NCBI GenBank assembly: GCA_947628185.1
Contig: CANQYW010000003.1
Coordinates: forward strand, 62,001 to 126,000
Length of the DNA: 64,000 bases
Origin: an uncultured Oscillospiraceae bacterium
GTDB lineage: Bacteria; Bacillota; Clostridia; Oscillospirales; Oscillospiraceae
Direction of reading: 5' to 3'
Shown one piece after another: positions 35,532-43,425 of the stretch; the stretch's first letter is position 1, and every line of letters begins with the position of its first letter. The notes under the pieces are model-generated. The model made no database searches. It was not told where the DNA came from and was given only the letters and a program-made list of their open reading frames with translations. The position numbers and the translations under genes are program-made.

Positions 35532-35804
35532 TTCCTCTCTGCTCCCCTCTCTGCGCCGCTGGGCGCAGTTTTGATGCTTTAAAATCAAAGCTCTATTAAT
35601 ATGTCCGAGAGCCGGGACTTGGCGCAAAGCAATATATTTCGTTTTTGGGATGGTCATATATGTCTGCGGCGCTGTCAGCGCCTTTTTGAGGGGCGGAGGG
35701 ACAAAAATGTTCCTCAATTCTCAAAACTCTTACGTTCTTTATTGCCCGGCGGCGACATAGTATTATAGGGCAATAAAGCCAAATATGAGTTTTGGAGGAA
35801 AATA
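35532..35804. other. Divergent intergenic region spoIVB / M14 peptidase
   Basis: About 270 bases with no gene. It contains a small hairpin GGCGC-TGTCA-GCGCC followed by TTTTT (35668-35687, plus strand). I see no convincing sigma-A promoter; sporulation sigma factors would fit the flanking genes but I cannot identify their boxes with confidence. Confidence 0.4.
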
Positions 35805-37094
35805 ATGGCGGAACTTAAAATAGTCCGTTCCGGGTCCCGGGGCCCATATGTGGAACTTCTTCAGCTCGCCCTCACCCGGGCCGGCTTTCTCTCCTCGGAG
35901 ATAGACGGCGTCTTCGGGCGTCTCACCTTTGAGGCCCTGCGGCGGTTCCAGACCTCCCATGGGCTGGCGCCGGACGGCATAGCGGGGCCCCTCACCTGGC
36001 GCGCCCTGACCCCCTACCTCACCGGCGCCCTGCGGCACACCATCCGCCCCGGGGACACCTTCTACACCCTTGCGAGATCCTACGGCACCACCGTGGGGGC
36101 CATCGAGACGGCGAACCCCGGACTCGACCCGGGGAATCTGCGCGTGGGCGGCGCTGTCACCGTGCCGCTGGGCTTTGAGGTGGTGTCAGCCGACGTGCGC
36201 CTCACCCCCACCTACCTGGAGTTCTGCGCCGACGGGCTCCTGGCCCGGTACCCCTTTCTCCGCCGGGGCTCGGCGGGCAGGAGCGTCATGGGGAGGGACC
36301 TTGTGACATTGGAGATAGGCGAGGGTTCAAACCAGGTCTTCTACAACGCCTCCCACCACGCCAACGAGTGGATAACATCCACGCTCCTACTGAAATATTT
36401 GGAAAAATACGCCCGTGCCTACGCCGCCGGCGGGTCCATCTTCGGCCGGGACGCGGGCAGTCTATATGGACTCACGACGCTCTTTTTAATGCCCATGGTG
36501 AACCCGGACGGCGTGGCGCTGGTGACTGAGGAGCTCACCAGCGGCACATACTACACCAGAGCCCGGGAGATATCCGCCGCCTATCCCTCCATCCCGTTTC
36601 CCAACGGCTGGAAGGCGAACATAAATGGCGTGGACCCGAACCTCCAGTACCCCGCCGGGTGGACGGAGGCCCGGGAGATAAAATTCGCCCAGGGCTATGT
36701 TTCCCCCGCGCCCCGGGATTATGTGGGCGCAGCGCCCTTGGAAATACCTGAGAGCCGGGCGGTATATAACTACACCCGCGCCCACGACTTCGCCCTCACC
36801 ATCTCCTACCACACCCAGGGCAAAGTTATTTATTGGAAATACGACGGCTACGAACCTCCCAAGTCCTACGACATCGGCGTCTCCTTCGCCTCGGTGAGCG
36901 GGTACGAGCTGAGCCTAACGCCCGCGGCCTCCGGGAACGCGGGGTACAAGGACTGGTACATAGCCTCCTACAACCGCCCGGGTTACACCCTGGAGGCCGG
37001 TGCCGGCGTGTCGCCCCTGCCCCTCAGCCAGTTCCCCGCCATATACGCCGACAACGAGGGGATACTGACCCTGGGCCTCACGGCGACGCTATAA
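35805..37094 (+). CDS. M14 family peptidoglycan peptidase with PG-binding and LysM domains
   Basis: A 429-aa enzyme like gamma-D-glutamyl-L-diamino acid endopeptidase I. An N-terminal peptidoglycan-binding domain (LLQLALTRAGFLSSEIDGVF) and a LysM (RHTIRPGDTFYTLARSYGTT) precede the M14 zinc carboxypeptidase domain: HHANEW (His, Glu ligands), MVNPDGV, NGVDPNLQYP, SYHTQGKVIYW (His ligand) and YTLEAG (catalytic Glu). No signal peptide, typical for a protein made inside the mother cell or forespore for spore cortex or germination. GGAGG precedes the ATG. Confidence 0.92.
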   Translation: MAELKIVRSGSRGPYVELLQLALTRAGFLSSEIDGVFGRLTFEALRRFQTSHGLAPDGIAGPLTWRALTPYLTGALRHTIRPGDTFYTLARSYGTTVGAIETANPGLDPGNLRVGGAVTVPLGFEVVSADVRLTPTYLEFCADGLLARYPFLRRGSAGRSVMGRDLVTLEIGEGSNQVFYNASHHANEWITSTLLLKYLEKYARAYAAGGSIFGRDAGSLYGLTTLFLMPMVNPDGVALVTEELTSGTYYTRAREISAAYPSIPFPNGWKANINGVDPNLQYPAGWTEAREIKFAQGYVSPAPRDYVGAAPLEIPESRAVYNYTRAHDFALTISYHTQGKVIYWKYDGYEPPKSYDIGVSFASVSGYELSLTPAASGNAGYKDWYIASYNRPGYTLEAGAGVSPLPLSQFPAIYADNEGILTLGLTATL

Positions 37095-37105
37095 GCCAAA
37101 ATGAG

Positions 37106-37140
37106 AGCTCCGGGGAGGCTTGCGTCTTCCCGGAGCTTAA
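37106..37140. terminator. Hairpin between M14 peptidase and GH4 genes
   Basis: AGCTCCGGG (37106-37114) pairs with CCCGGAGCT (37129-37137), followed by TAAATATTT. Between converging genes. Confidence 0.65.
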
Positions 37141-37166
37141 ATATTTAAAAATCAAAAACGCCGTTT

Positions 37167-38564
37167 TTACTTCCACCCCTTGGGGAGGAACTTGGAGGTC
37201 CCGGCTATCATGTCATCGGCGAGGGCACGGATGTCCGCCTCCGAGGCGCGGCCCCGGACCAGCGGGTCCGTGGCGAAGGCCTCATAGACCAGGGTCCTGT
37301 CGCAATTGAGCGCCGCCTCCAGGGCCCGGGATTGATTGGCTATATGGGGCTCCATGAGCGCAAGCACGTTTGCCGGCATCTCCCCGGCGGCTATCGGCCT
37401 TATGGAATCCCGGGAGAAGACGGCGTTTGTCTCCACCACCGTCTCGGCGGGGAAGTTCGCTATCTGGAGGGCGGAGTTTGGGATGTTCACGTTGCTCACC
37501 ACCCGCTCAAGGCCGCATAGGGCGCGGATGAGGAGTATTCCCTCCTCGCCGGTGGGTGTGAGGGACACCTCCTCCTCACCGGCGGCGAGGCGCGCCGCCC
37601 TCTCAAGACGTCTCTTTAGGTCCTCCTTCCGCCAGGCCACGGTGGTGAGGCCGAACTTCCAGCTCCTGACGGTCTCCGGGTCCTTTAGATACTCCTCTCC
37701 CGGCATGAACTCCGCCAGGTGCCTGTCCCCGGCGGCGGCGATGAGGCCGTAGCGGCGGAAGAGGTCGAATTTCACCCGGTGGGCGCAGTTGAAGGTGCTG
37801 TTGGCCCAGTTGTTGTCGGGGTCGTCAAGGCCCTCATAGTAGTGCTCATCAATGAACCCGCTGTACACCGGGAAGAGGTCGATCCCCCTATATGACGCGC
37901 TGTCAAACCAGGTGAAGTGGTTGAGGCCCATGACGTTCACGTGTATGTCGTGCCGGTCGATGCCCTCTATCCCCAGCTCCAGGCGGCATATCTCCGCCAG
38001 GACCTTCTGGGTGCCGAAGACCTCGTGACAGCACCCGAAGGCGCGTATCCCCGGGAACACCCGGTAGAGCGTCCTCACGCACACCGCCATGGGGTTCGTG
38101 TAATTTATGACCCAGGCCCGGGGGGCGTATTTCTTTATGGCCTCGGCTATCTCCACGAACATCGGCACCGTCCGCAGCGCCCGCATGACGCCCCCGGGCC
38201 CCGCGGTGTCACCCACGGACTGGTATATCCCCAGCCGTTCGGGGAGGTGCACGTCGTACTCCATCTCGTCAAATGTGCCGGGGAGGATGGATATGACCAC
38301 AAAGTCCGCCCCCTCCAGGGCCTCACCAAGGCTTCCGGACACGGTGTACCGCCACTTGCCCCGAACCTCCTGGCGCGCCGAGAGGCGGTTCCCAATGACC
38401 TCGTTATTCTCCGCCGCGGCCCTCGCGATGTCGTAGAGCCGGATGGTCCCGGAGAGCGAGGGCTCCATGGCAAGGTCCGTCATGAACGTCCAGGCCCAGC
38501 CCCTGGACCCGCCCCCTATGTACGCGATGTTCACGTCCGTCATACGGCCTTCTGTATATCTCAT
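37167..38564 (-). CDS. Glycoside hydrolase family 4 enzyme
   Basis: A 465-aa NAD- and metal-dependent glycosidase. The N-terminal Rossmann motif is NIAYIGGGSRGWAW, followed by INYTNPMAV and the metal-binding Cys-His in FGCCHEVFGTQ, then NVMGLNHFTWF. The CHEV motif is associated with alpha-glucosidase members of GH4, so alpha-glucosidase is the best guess; substrate is not certain. ATG 38564 follows GGGAGG by six bases. It lies behind the SLOG gene on the same strand, inside the spo0A-flanked segment. Confidence 0.88.
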   Translation of the reverse strand: MRYTEGRMTDVNIAYIGGGSRGWAWTFMTDLAMEPSLSGTIRLYDIARAAAENNEVIGNRLSARQEVRGKWRYTVSGSLGEALEGADFVVISILPGTFDEMEYDVHLPERLGIYQSVGDTAGPGGVMRALRTVPMFVEIAEAIKKYAPRAWVINYTNPMAVCVRTLYRVFPGIRAFGCCHEVFGTQKVLAEICRLELGIEGIDRHDIHVNVMGLNHFTWFDSASYRGIDLFPVYSGFIDEHYYEGLDDPDNNWANSTFNCAHRVKFDLFRRYGLIAAAGDRHLAEFMPGEEYLKDPETVRSWKFGLTTVAWRKEDLKRRLERAARLAAGEEEVSLTPTGEEGILLIRALCGLERVVSNVNIPNSALQIANFPAETVVETNAVFSRDSIRPIAAGEMPANVLALMEPHIANQSRALEAALNCDRTLVYEAFATDPLVRGRASEADIRALADDMIAGTSKFLPKGWK

Positions 38565-38638
38565 AGTAAACCTCCCACAATTTGATTTGACTTAATATTA
38601 CTACCCGTCAAGACAAAACGCAAGCCAAACTTGGCCGG

Positions 38639-39145
38639 TCAGTCGTTTGGTATCGGAAGCCTTATGATCTCGAGGCCCATCCGGGCGGCGTAGTTCATCG
38701 TCTGCATTGTGCCGCCGGGGGTGCCGTCGTAGGCGGCGATGAGGACGGAGGAGTTGTCCACCATGTACCTGTTCCTCCGCCACATGCAGTCCTCGGTGTA
38801 GTCCCGCTGGAGGACGGTCTCCACGTCGCACTGGTGGGCGATGTAGTAATACCTCTCCCGGTCGCCGTCCCGCCACTCCCTGGCCTGGCCGTCGTAGGGG
38901 ATGGCGGCCTCCAAAGTGACGCCCGGCACCTCGTCCCGCAGGGCGATCACCGCCTCAGCGAAGTACATGTCGCACCCCTTGGCCATGCCGCAGATGAAGT
39001 GCCTGATGCCGGACTCGTAGACCGCGCGGGCGGCGTCATATATCTCCTCCTTGAGCCGCAGGCACCGGGGGTCCCGCTCGTCGTTTCTCCAGGGCAGTTT
39101 CTCCGGCCTGTGGCCTGTAAAGCAGCAGCTGGTGGGGTTCGTCAT
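38639..39145 (-). CDS. SLOG family protein (DUF1273-like)
   Basis: A 168-aa protein of the SLOG superfamily. CCFTGHRPEKLPW at the N-terminus, FICGMAKGCDMYFAEAVIAL (the Gly-rich ligand loop) and the C-terminal AYDGTPGGTMQTMNYAARMG are typical. SLOG domains bind nucleotides or nucleotide-derived signals; some act in conflict systems, but the YpsA/DUF1273 branch is of unknown function. It is followed by the GH4 gene. Confidence 0.85.
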   Translation of the reverse strand: MTNPTSCCFTGHRPEKLPWRNDERDPRCLRLKEEIYDAARAVYESGIRHFICGMAKGCDMYFAEAVIALRDEVPGVTLEAAIPYDGQAREWRDGDRERYYYIAHQCDVETVLQRDYTEDCMWRRNRYMVDNSSVLIAAYDGTPGGTMQTMNYAARMGLEIIRLPIPND

Positions 39146-39269
39146 GTCCGTCTCTCGCCTCCATTGTGTTTCTCAGTATATTCTAAATCATTATGCACTG
39201 TTTGTCAAAATAAGTATTGCATTTTTTGCGGGATAGTCATATAATGAGATAGCCAAATGAATAGCATTC

Positions 39270-39380
39270 GTCTTCAGGGCAGGGTGTGATTCCCGACCGG
39301 CGGTGATAGTCCGCGAGTACGCAAGTACCGAATCGGTGTGATTCCGATACCGACAGTATAGTCTGGATGGAAGAAGATGT
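39270..39380 (+). ncRNA. FMN riboswitch (RFN element)
   Basis: The aptamer begins TTCAGGGCAGGGTGTGATTC and contains CCGACCGGCGGTGATAGTCC, the variable arm, and AATCGGTGTGATTCCGATACCGACAGTATAGTCTGGATGGAAGAAGAT at the 3' side in sections, all hallmarks of the RFN element. It senses FMN and controls ribU downstream. The remaining bases 39146-39269 hold only the presumed promoter region. Confidence 0.96.
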
Positions 39381-39404
39381 TACTCGCCTTTTAGTGAGCG
39401 CTCA

Positions 39405-39442
39405 TCGCCTGGACGGATACCGTTCAGGCGAAAATTATTTTT
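39405..39442 (+). promoter_or_regulatory. Expression platform hairpin of the FMN riboswitch
   Basis: TCGCCTGGACGG pairs with CCGTTCAGGCGA around a 3-base loop, followed by AAAATTATTTTT. It lies between the aptamer and the AAAGGAG site of ribU; the T run is broken, so it may terminate or may act together with ribosome-site occlusion. Confidence 0.7.
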
Positions 39443-39459
39443 AAAGGAGCGTTTTTACC

Positions 39460-40164
39460 ATGCTTGAGACACTGAAAGAGAACATCGAATTTATAGGCGT
39501 GTGCCTGGCTGTATTTGCAGCGCTGGTGCTGGTGGCAGTCCTGGCGGAGAAGTTCCTGGTGCGGGAGAAGAAGAAACTCTCCCCGGCGAAGTACGTGGCG
39601 TATCTCGCCATGTTCTCGGCCCTGGCGGGGGTGCTGATGCTCATCGAGATCCCCCTATTCTTCGCCCCCTCCTTCTATGAACTGGACCTCAGCGAGATAC
39701 CGGTGCTCATATGCACATTCAGCATGGGGCCCGTCTCCGGCGTCATATGCGAATTCCTGAAGGTGATGGTGAAACTCCTCCTCAAGGGCACCTCCACCGC
39801 CTTCGTGGGGGATTTCGCGAACTTCGCCGTGGGCTGTTCCTTCGTACTGCCGGCCTCCATGATCTACCATGCGAAACGCAGTTACAAGACCGCCATAGTG
39901 AGCCTCGTTGTGGGCGGACTCATCATGACTGTCTTCGGCAGCCTCTTCAACGCCCTCTACCTCATCCCCGCCTTCGCGAACCTCTTCCACCAGCCCCTGG
40001 ACGTCATAATCTCCATGGGCACGGATGTGAACTCCGCCGTCACCAGCGTCTCCACCCTCGTGCTCTTCTGCGTCGTGCCCTTCAACCTCCTGAAGGCGGT
40101 GGTGGTGTCCATAGTCACCATGCTGCTCTATAAGCGGGTGAAGAAGGTAATAAAATTGGCGTGA
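39460..40164 (+). CDS. ribU: Riboflavin ECF transporter S component RibU
   Basis: Binds riboflavin in the membrane for uptake by the ECF module. The 234-aa protein has an extra N-terminal span, then the RibU pattern: YVAYLAMFSALAGVLMLIEI, LDLSEIPVLICTFSMGPVSG, KGTSTAFVGDFANFAVGCSF and ALYLIPAFANLF. The FMN riboswitch directly upstream supports the substrate. The energising ECF genes are not in the window. Flavin uptake links functionally with apbE at 30 kb. Confidence 0.95.
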   Translation: MLETLKENIEFIGVCLAVFAALVLVAVLAEKFLVREKKKLSPAKYVAYLAMFSALAGVLMLIEIPLFFAPSFYELDLSEIPVLICTFSMGPVSGVICEFLKVMVKLLLKGTSTAFVGDFANFAVGCSFVLPASMIYHAKRSYKTAIVSLVVGGLIMTVFGSLFNALYLIPAFANLFHQPLDVIISMGTDVNSAVTSVSTLVLFCVVPFNLLKAVVVSIVTMLLYKRVKKVIKLA

Positions 40165-40317
40165 CCCCATTAACGCGGCGCGGCGGAGCTTATCTGCCTG
40201 GCTCGTCAAATTATGTCGCGGGGTGGGGTAACACAGCATCTTGTGTCACATTATCTGCTCATAACACCAGAAAAAATCCGAAAATAAAAAATTTTTCAAA
40301 TAATTGCCATTTTCTTC

Positions 40318-40346
40318 TTGCAAAATTCCCCTGTCTATGGTAAATT
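40318..40346 (+). promoter_or_regulatory. Promoter of spo0A copy 2
   Basis: TTGCAA (40318-40323), 17 bases, TGG-TAAATT (40341-40346). The leader then carries TATTCCA (40358-40364), nine bases, TGGAATA (40374-40380), a perfect inverted repeat also in copy 1. Upstream GTAACACA-N6-TGTGTCAC (40228-40249) is another imperfect dyad. Confidence 0.65.
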
Positions 40347-40409
40347 GAGGTAACACTTATTCCACGAGCTTTCTGGAATATGTGATTATTTTACGATTCG
40401 GAGGCAGCC

Positions 40410-41198
40410 ATGAGTGATAATATCAAGGTCCTGATCGCGGACCTAAGCGAAGATTTTCGAGCTATCCTGTCCGAGGCCCTCTCCCTTGAGGGCGGGTTCA
40501 CGGTGGCGGGGAGCACCGGGGACGGTCTGGAGGCGCTGGAGCTAATTCGTACGGGGCGCCCGGACGTCATTGTGACGGACGTGGTGCTCTCCGGCGTTGA
40601 CGGCATAACGTTCTTGGAGCGGGTGCGGGAGATGCCGGAGGCGGAGCGGCCGGCGGCGCTATTGCTCTCCGGGTTCACCAGCGAACAGCTCCTCACCATG
40701 GCCTCCGACGCCGGCGCCGCCTACTACATGCAAAAGCCCTGCGACCTGGAGGCGCTGATCTCAAGGCTCCGCAGTCTCGCTATGAACCGCCGCCAGCCGG
40801 CGAAACCGGCGGTGGAGGTCTCCACCCGCCGCGCGCCCAGCCTCGAGAGCGAGGTGACGGAGATAATACACGAGATCGGCATCCCGGCGCACATAAAGGG
40901 TTATCAATATCTCAGGGAGGCCATAATCCGGACAGTGGAGGACATGGACGTAATAAACGCTGTGACGAAGGTGCTCTACCCTGAGGTGGCGAGGAAGTTT
41001 GGCACCACGCCCTCGAGAGTCGAGCGGGCCATACGCCACGCCATAGAGGTTGCCTGGGACAGAGGTGACGTGGAGGTACTACAGCGTTTTTTCGGCTACA
41101 CGGTCTCCGGCATCAAGGGGAAACCCACGAACTCTGAGTTCATAGCCATGATAGCGGACAAGCTCTATCTGCAAAAGAAAAACTCAGACGCGGTATAA
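40410..41198 (+). CDS. spo0A: Sporulation master regulator Spo0A, copy 2
   Basis: A full-length second Spo0A (262 aa), identical in protein sequence to copy 1 except Glu for Gly at residue 114, just after the receiver. All functional residues (D57, S87, K109, the DNA-binding helices) are kept, and the Leu in place of one acidic-pocket Asp is shared. It has its own copy of promoter and leader, lies behind ribU and converges on a lipoprotein gene. The many synonymous differences in codons 114-224 show that both copies have been under long purifying selection. Confidence 0.96.
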   Translation: MSDNIKVLIADLSEDFRAILSEALSLEGGFTVAGSTGDGLEALELIRTGRPDVIVTDVVLSGVDGITFLERVREMPEAERPAALLLSGFTSEQLLTMASDAGAAYYMQKPCDLEALISRLRSLAMNRRQPAKPAVEVSTRRAPSLESEVTEIIHEIGIPAHIKGYQYLREAIIRTVEDMDVINAVTKVLYPEVARKFGTTPSRVERAIRHAIEVAWDRGDVEVLQRFFGYTVSGIKGKPTNSEFIAMIADKLYLQKKNSDAV

Positions 41199-41215
41199 TG
41201 TAGATTCTGGCAGAC

Positions 41216-41246
41216 AAAAACGGCCCCCGAAAAAGTGGGGGCCGTT
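41216..41246. terminator. Bidirectional terminator
   Basis: ACGGCCCCC (41220-41228) pairs with GGGGGCCGT (41237-41245). On the minus strand it is followed by TTTTTG, so it ends the lipoprotein gene; on the plus strand only TT follows. Confidence 0.8.
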
Positions 41247-41255
41247 TCGGTGTCG

Positions 41256-41732
41256 TCATCTGCCTGTGCCGGTGGCGGAGCCGCTGGCGGTGGAGCCGTT
41301 GGAGCCAGTACCGTTTGTCGTACCGTTGGTCGTGCCGTTGGTCGTGCCGTTGGTCGTGCCGTTCGTACCGGCGCCCGCCAGGTCGTTGTGGGCCGTGCCG
41401 GCGTCGGTGCCGTTGGCGGAGCCGCTGGTGCCGTTATTTGTGCCGTTGTTCACGCCGCTGCTCGCGCCGCTATTCATGCCGTTCGTACCATTCGTGCCGC
41501 CGCCGATGTTGCCGTCGGGGTTGGGGCTCACGTTCTCGTTCCGGCCGTCCAGGACGTCGTCCGTCATGTCACGGATATCGTCGCCCAGCTCGTCGATGTC
41601 ATTCTTGATACCGTCGCCTATGGTGCCGTCACGGGTGGTGTCACCGGGGTCCGCGTCGGAGTTCCGGCAGCCGGTGAGGACAAGGGAGAGGCACATGGTG
41701 AGGGCCATCACAATATATAACGCTTTTTTCAT
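41256..41732 (-). CDS. Lipoprotein with Asn-Gly-Thr repeats
   Basis: A 158-aa predicted lipoprotein: signal MKKALYIVMALTMCLSLVLTGC with the lipobox Cys at residue 22, an acidic part (DGIKNDIDELGDDIRDMTDD) and then a low-complexity tail of NGT/NGTT units ending SGSATGTGR. The DNA of the tail is a 12-bp tandem repeat at about 41320-41366. Function unknown; a surface-exposed flexible stalk is likely. ATG 41732 has GGAGG five bases upstream. Confidence 0.75.
   Translation of the reverse strand: MKKALYIVMALTMCLSLVLTGCRNSDADPGDTTRDGTIGDGIKNDIDELGDDIRDMTDDVLDGRNENVSPNPDGNIGGGTNGTNGMNSGASSGVNNGTNNGTSGSANGTDAGTAHNDLAGAGTNGTTNGTTNGTTNGTTNGTGSNGSTASGSATGTGR
41320..41366. repeat. 12-bp tandem repeat in the lipoprotein gene
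   Basis: About four head-to-tail copies of CCGTTGGTCGTG, coding for Asn-Gly-Thr-Thr on the minus strand. Copy number changes would keep the reading frame. Confidence 0.8.
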
Positions 41733-41793
41733 ACTTCCTCCAATGTAGGTCAATGACCTTTTTTATACGGTCATATTATCTGCACGGAGCCGA

Positions 41794-41827
41794 TAAAAAT
41801 ACGCCGGAGTTCAAGTCTCCGGCGTAT
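41794..41827 (-). terminator. Terminator of the 42-kb membrane protein gene
   Basis: On the minus strand ATACGCCGGAG pairs with CTCCGGCGTAT (11 bp, 7-base loop) followed by TTTTTA. Confidence 0.88.
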
Positions 41828-41842
41828 TGGAAAATTATACTA

Positions 41843-42487
41843 TTAAATCGTGGCCTCACTGTGTATAACGGCGCTTAGCATCATGGAGCCGTTGTACTCC
41901 TCAAAGACCAGGCGGAGTATCGACCAGTCCTGGACCTCGGTGCCCGAGGAGCCGGGGTAGCACAGGTCCACGAACTGCGCCCCGGGGAATGAGTCCGTCA
42001 CGTTCTCCAGCGCGTTGCCCACCCGCGCCAAGTAGTTTATGCCGATGATCGATGCCTGGGTGTAATCCCGGTCGAAGACGTACTCGCCGAAGTAATCCTC
42101 CACCGTCAGGCGTATGGGGGCGTTGGTGCCGCTCAAGATCCCCCAGACGTACGTCTCGGTGTTACTGCCAAAGGTCCTTATCTCATTTACGGAGAAACTG
42201 CGGTTCGTGGAGGGGTTCACCGTGGCGTAGGGGGAGAATAGGAGCCCGTAGACCGGGTGTACGCAATCGGCAAGGGACCCGTAATCCCGGGCCTTTATCA
42301 TGGCCGCCACCTCCAGGGCCTTGTCCGTCAATGTCTCGCTTGTCACGGCCTCGCCGCCCTCACTTGGCGTCTCGCCGGGGTCGCCGGGGGTCTTGGGCGG
42401 GACGTGCCTTGTATAGAGGAGGGTGCACAGCACGCCCAGCATGAACACCAGCACGCCGGAGAGGATATATAAAGGCAATTTCTTCAT
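41843..42487 (-). CDS. Membrane-anchored protein of unknown function
   Basis: A 214-aa protein with an N-terminal membrane helix (LPLYILSGVLVFMLGVLCTLLY), a Pro/Gly/Glu linker and a folded extracytoplasmic domain that starts LTDKALEVAAMIKARDYGSLADCVHPVYGLLFSPY. That segment resembles surface proteins of Clostridia with a repeated-helix start, but I cannot name the family. ATG 42487 is preceded by GAGGTGAT. Single gene with a good terminator. Confidence 0.7.
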   Translation of the reverse strand: MKKLPLYILSGVLVFMLGVLCTLLYTRHVPPKTPGDPGETPSEGGEAVTSETLTDKALEVAAMIKARDYGSLADCVHPVYGLLFSPYATVNPSTNRSFSVNEIRTFGSNTETYVWGILSGTNAPIRLTVEDYFGEYVFDRDYTQASIIGINYLARVGNALENVTDSFPGAQFVDLCYPGSSGTEVQDWSILRLVFEEYNGSMMLSAVIHSEATI

Positions 42488-42576
42488 ATTATCACCTCTA
42501 CTTGTCAATTTTAATTATAATACCTCATATTCGCTATTACAACACACAAATAGTTACAATACTTTACATACACATG

Positions 42577-42605
42577 TTGCAATAGCCTGATTTTTGTAAT
42601 AAAAT
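42577..42605 (+). promoter_or_regulatory. Promoter of the udp-TIR operon
   Basis: TTGCAA (42577-42582), 17 bases, TAAAAT (42600-42605), 32 bases before the udp start codon. Confidence 0.7.
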
Positions 42606-42637
42606 ACTATTGACAACGAAATTTAGGGGGTGCCTCC

Positions 42638-43408
42638 ATGAACGGCGAGTACAAATATCACATAGCTCTGAGGCCCGGGGACGCCGGGCGCTACTGCATC
42701 CTCCCCGGGGATCCCGGCAGGTGCGAACTCATAGCCTCCCACCTTGACAACCCGAGATTCGTGGCCTCCAACAGGGAGTTCACCACGTACACCGGGTACT
42801 TGGCGGGGGAGGCCGTCTCGGTGGTGTCCACCGGCATAGGGGGCCCCTCCGCCTCCATAGCGCTGGAGGAGCTATGCGACATCGGCGCTGACACCTTCAT
42901 AAGGGTGGGCACCTGCGGCGGCATAGATATGGACGTCATGAGCGGGGACCTGGTGGTGGCCACCGGGGCCGTCCGCATGGAGGGCACGAGCCGGGAGTAC
43001 GCGCCCATTGAGTACCCGGCGGTGCCGGATTTTGAGGTGACGGAGGCCCTGATGTCATCGGCCAGAGGCTTAGGCTATCATGCCCACCCGGGGGTGGTGC
43101 AGTCGAAGGACTCCTTCTACGGCCAGCACTCCCCGGAGCGCAGTCCCGTACACTATGAGCTATTGAATAAGTGGGACTCCTGGAGGCGCCTCCACGTGAA
43201 GGCCAGCGAGATGGAGTGCGCCGCCCTATTCACGGCGGCGGCCGCCAGGGGCGTGCGCTGCGGGGCGGTGCTGGGGGTACTCTGGAACCAGGAGCGGAAG
43301 GCCGCCGGACTTTTTGAGGAGGACTATCTTGACACCTCCCGCCAGATAGAGACGGCGGTGGACGCCATGAAACTCCTCATCCTCATGGACGGCAGCCGCA
43401 AGTTTTGA
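42638..43408 (+). CDS. udp: Uridine phosphorylase
   Basis: Splits uridine with phosphate to uracil and ribose-1-phosphate. The 256-aa protein has [17 protein letters not shown], the phosphate/ribose loop [24 protein letters not shown], and the nucleoside-binding [19 protein letters not shown]. It appears intact and ordinary. Its stop is 17 bp before the TIR-NB-ARC-TPR gene, whose ribosome site is in this gap, and no terminator lies between, so the two form one transcript. Enzymes of this superfamily also serve as effectors in NLR-like systems, which makes the pairing notable. Confidence 0.92.
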   Translation: MNGEYKYHIALRPGDAGRYCILPGDPGRCELIASHLDNPRFVASNREFTTYTGYLAGEAVSVVSTGIGGPSASIALEELCDIGADTFIRVGTCGGIDMDVMSGDLVVATGAVRMEGTSREYAPIEYPAVPDFEVTEALMSSARGLGYHAHPGVVQSKDSFYGQHSPERSPVHYELLNKWDSWRRLHVKASEMECAALFTAAAARGVRCGAVLGVLWNQERKAAGLFEEDYLDTSRQIETAVDAMKLLILMDGSRKF

Positions 43409-43425
43409 CATTCGGAGGGGCGAAA

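Larger units (their letters stand above)
40208..41198 (+). repeat. Inverted repeat, right arm (spo0A copy 2 plus leader)
   Basis: Inverted partner of 33451-34441. The identical block runs 40228-40749 (522 bases). The arms face each other with their leaders inward and enclose about 5.8 kb. Confidence 0.95.

Noticed and set aside
35668..35687. Terminator for a plus-strand gene upstream of the M14 peptidase
   Set aside because: No plus-strand gene lies upstream of it, the stem is only five base pairs, and an attenuator is not supported by a leader peptide.
35532..35717. Extension of spoIVB to the upstream end of its open frame
   Set aside because: The extra residues do not look like a signal or a domain, and the ribosome-site-like AGGGGAG lies next to TTG 35531.
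41256..41732. CRISPR-like array at the short repeats
   Set aside because: The repeats are 12 bp, contiguous and in frame with a lipoprotein gene; no spacers or cas genes.
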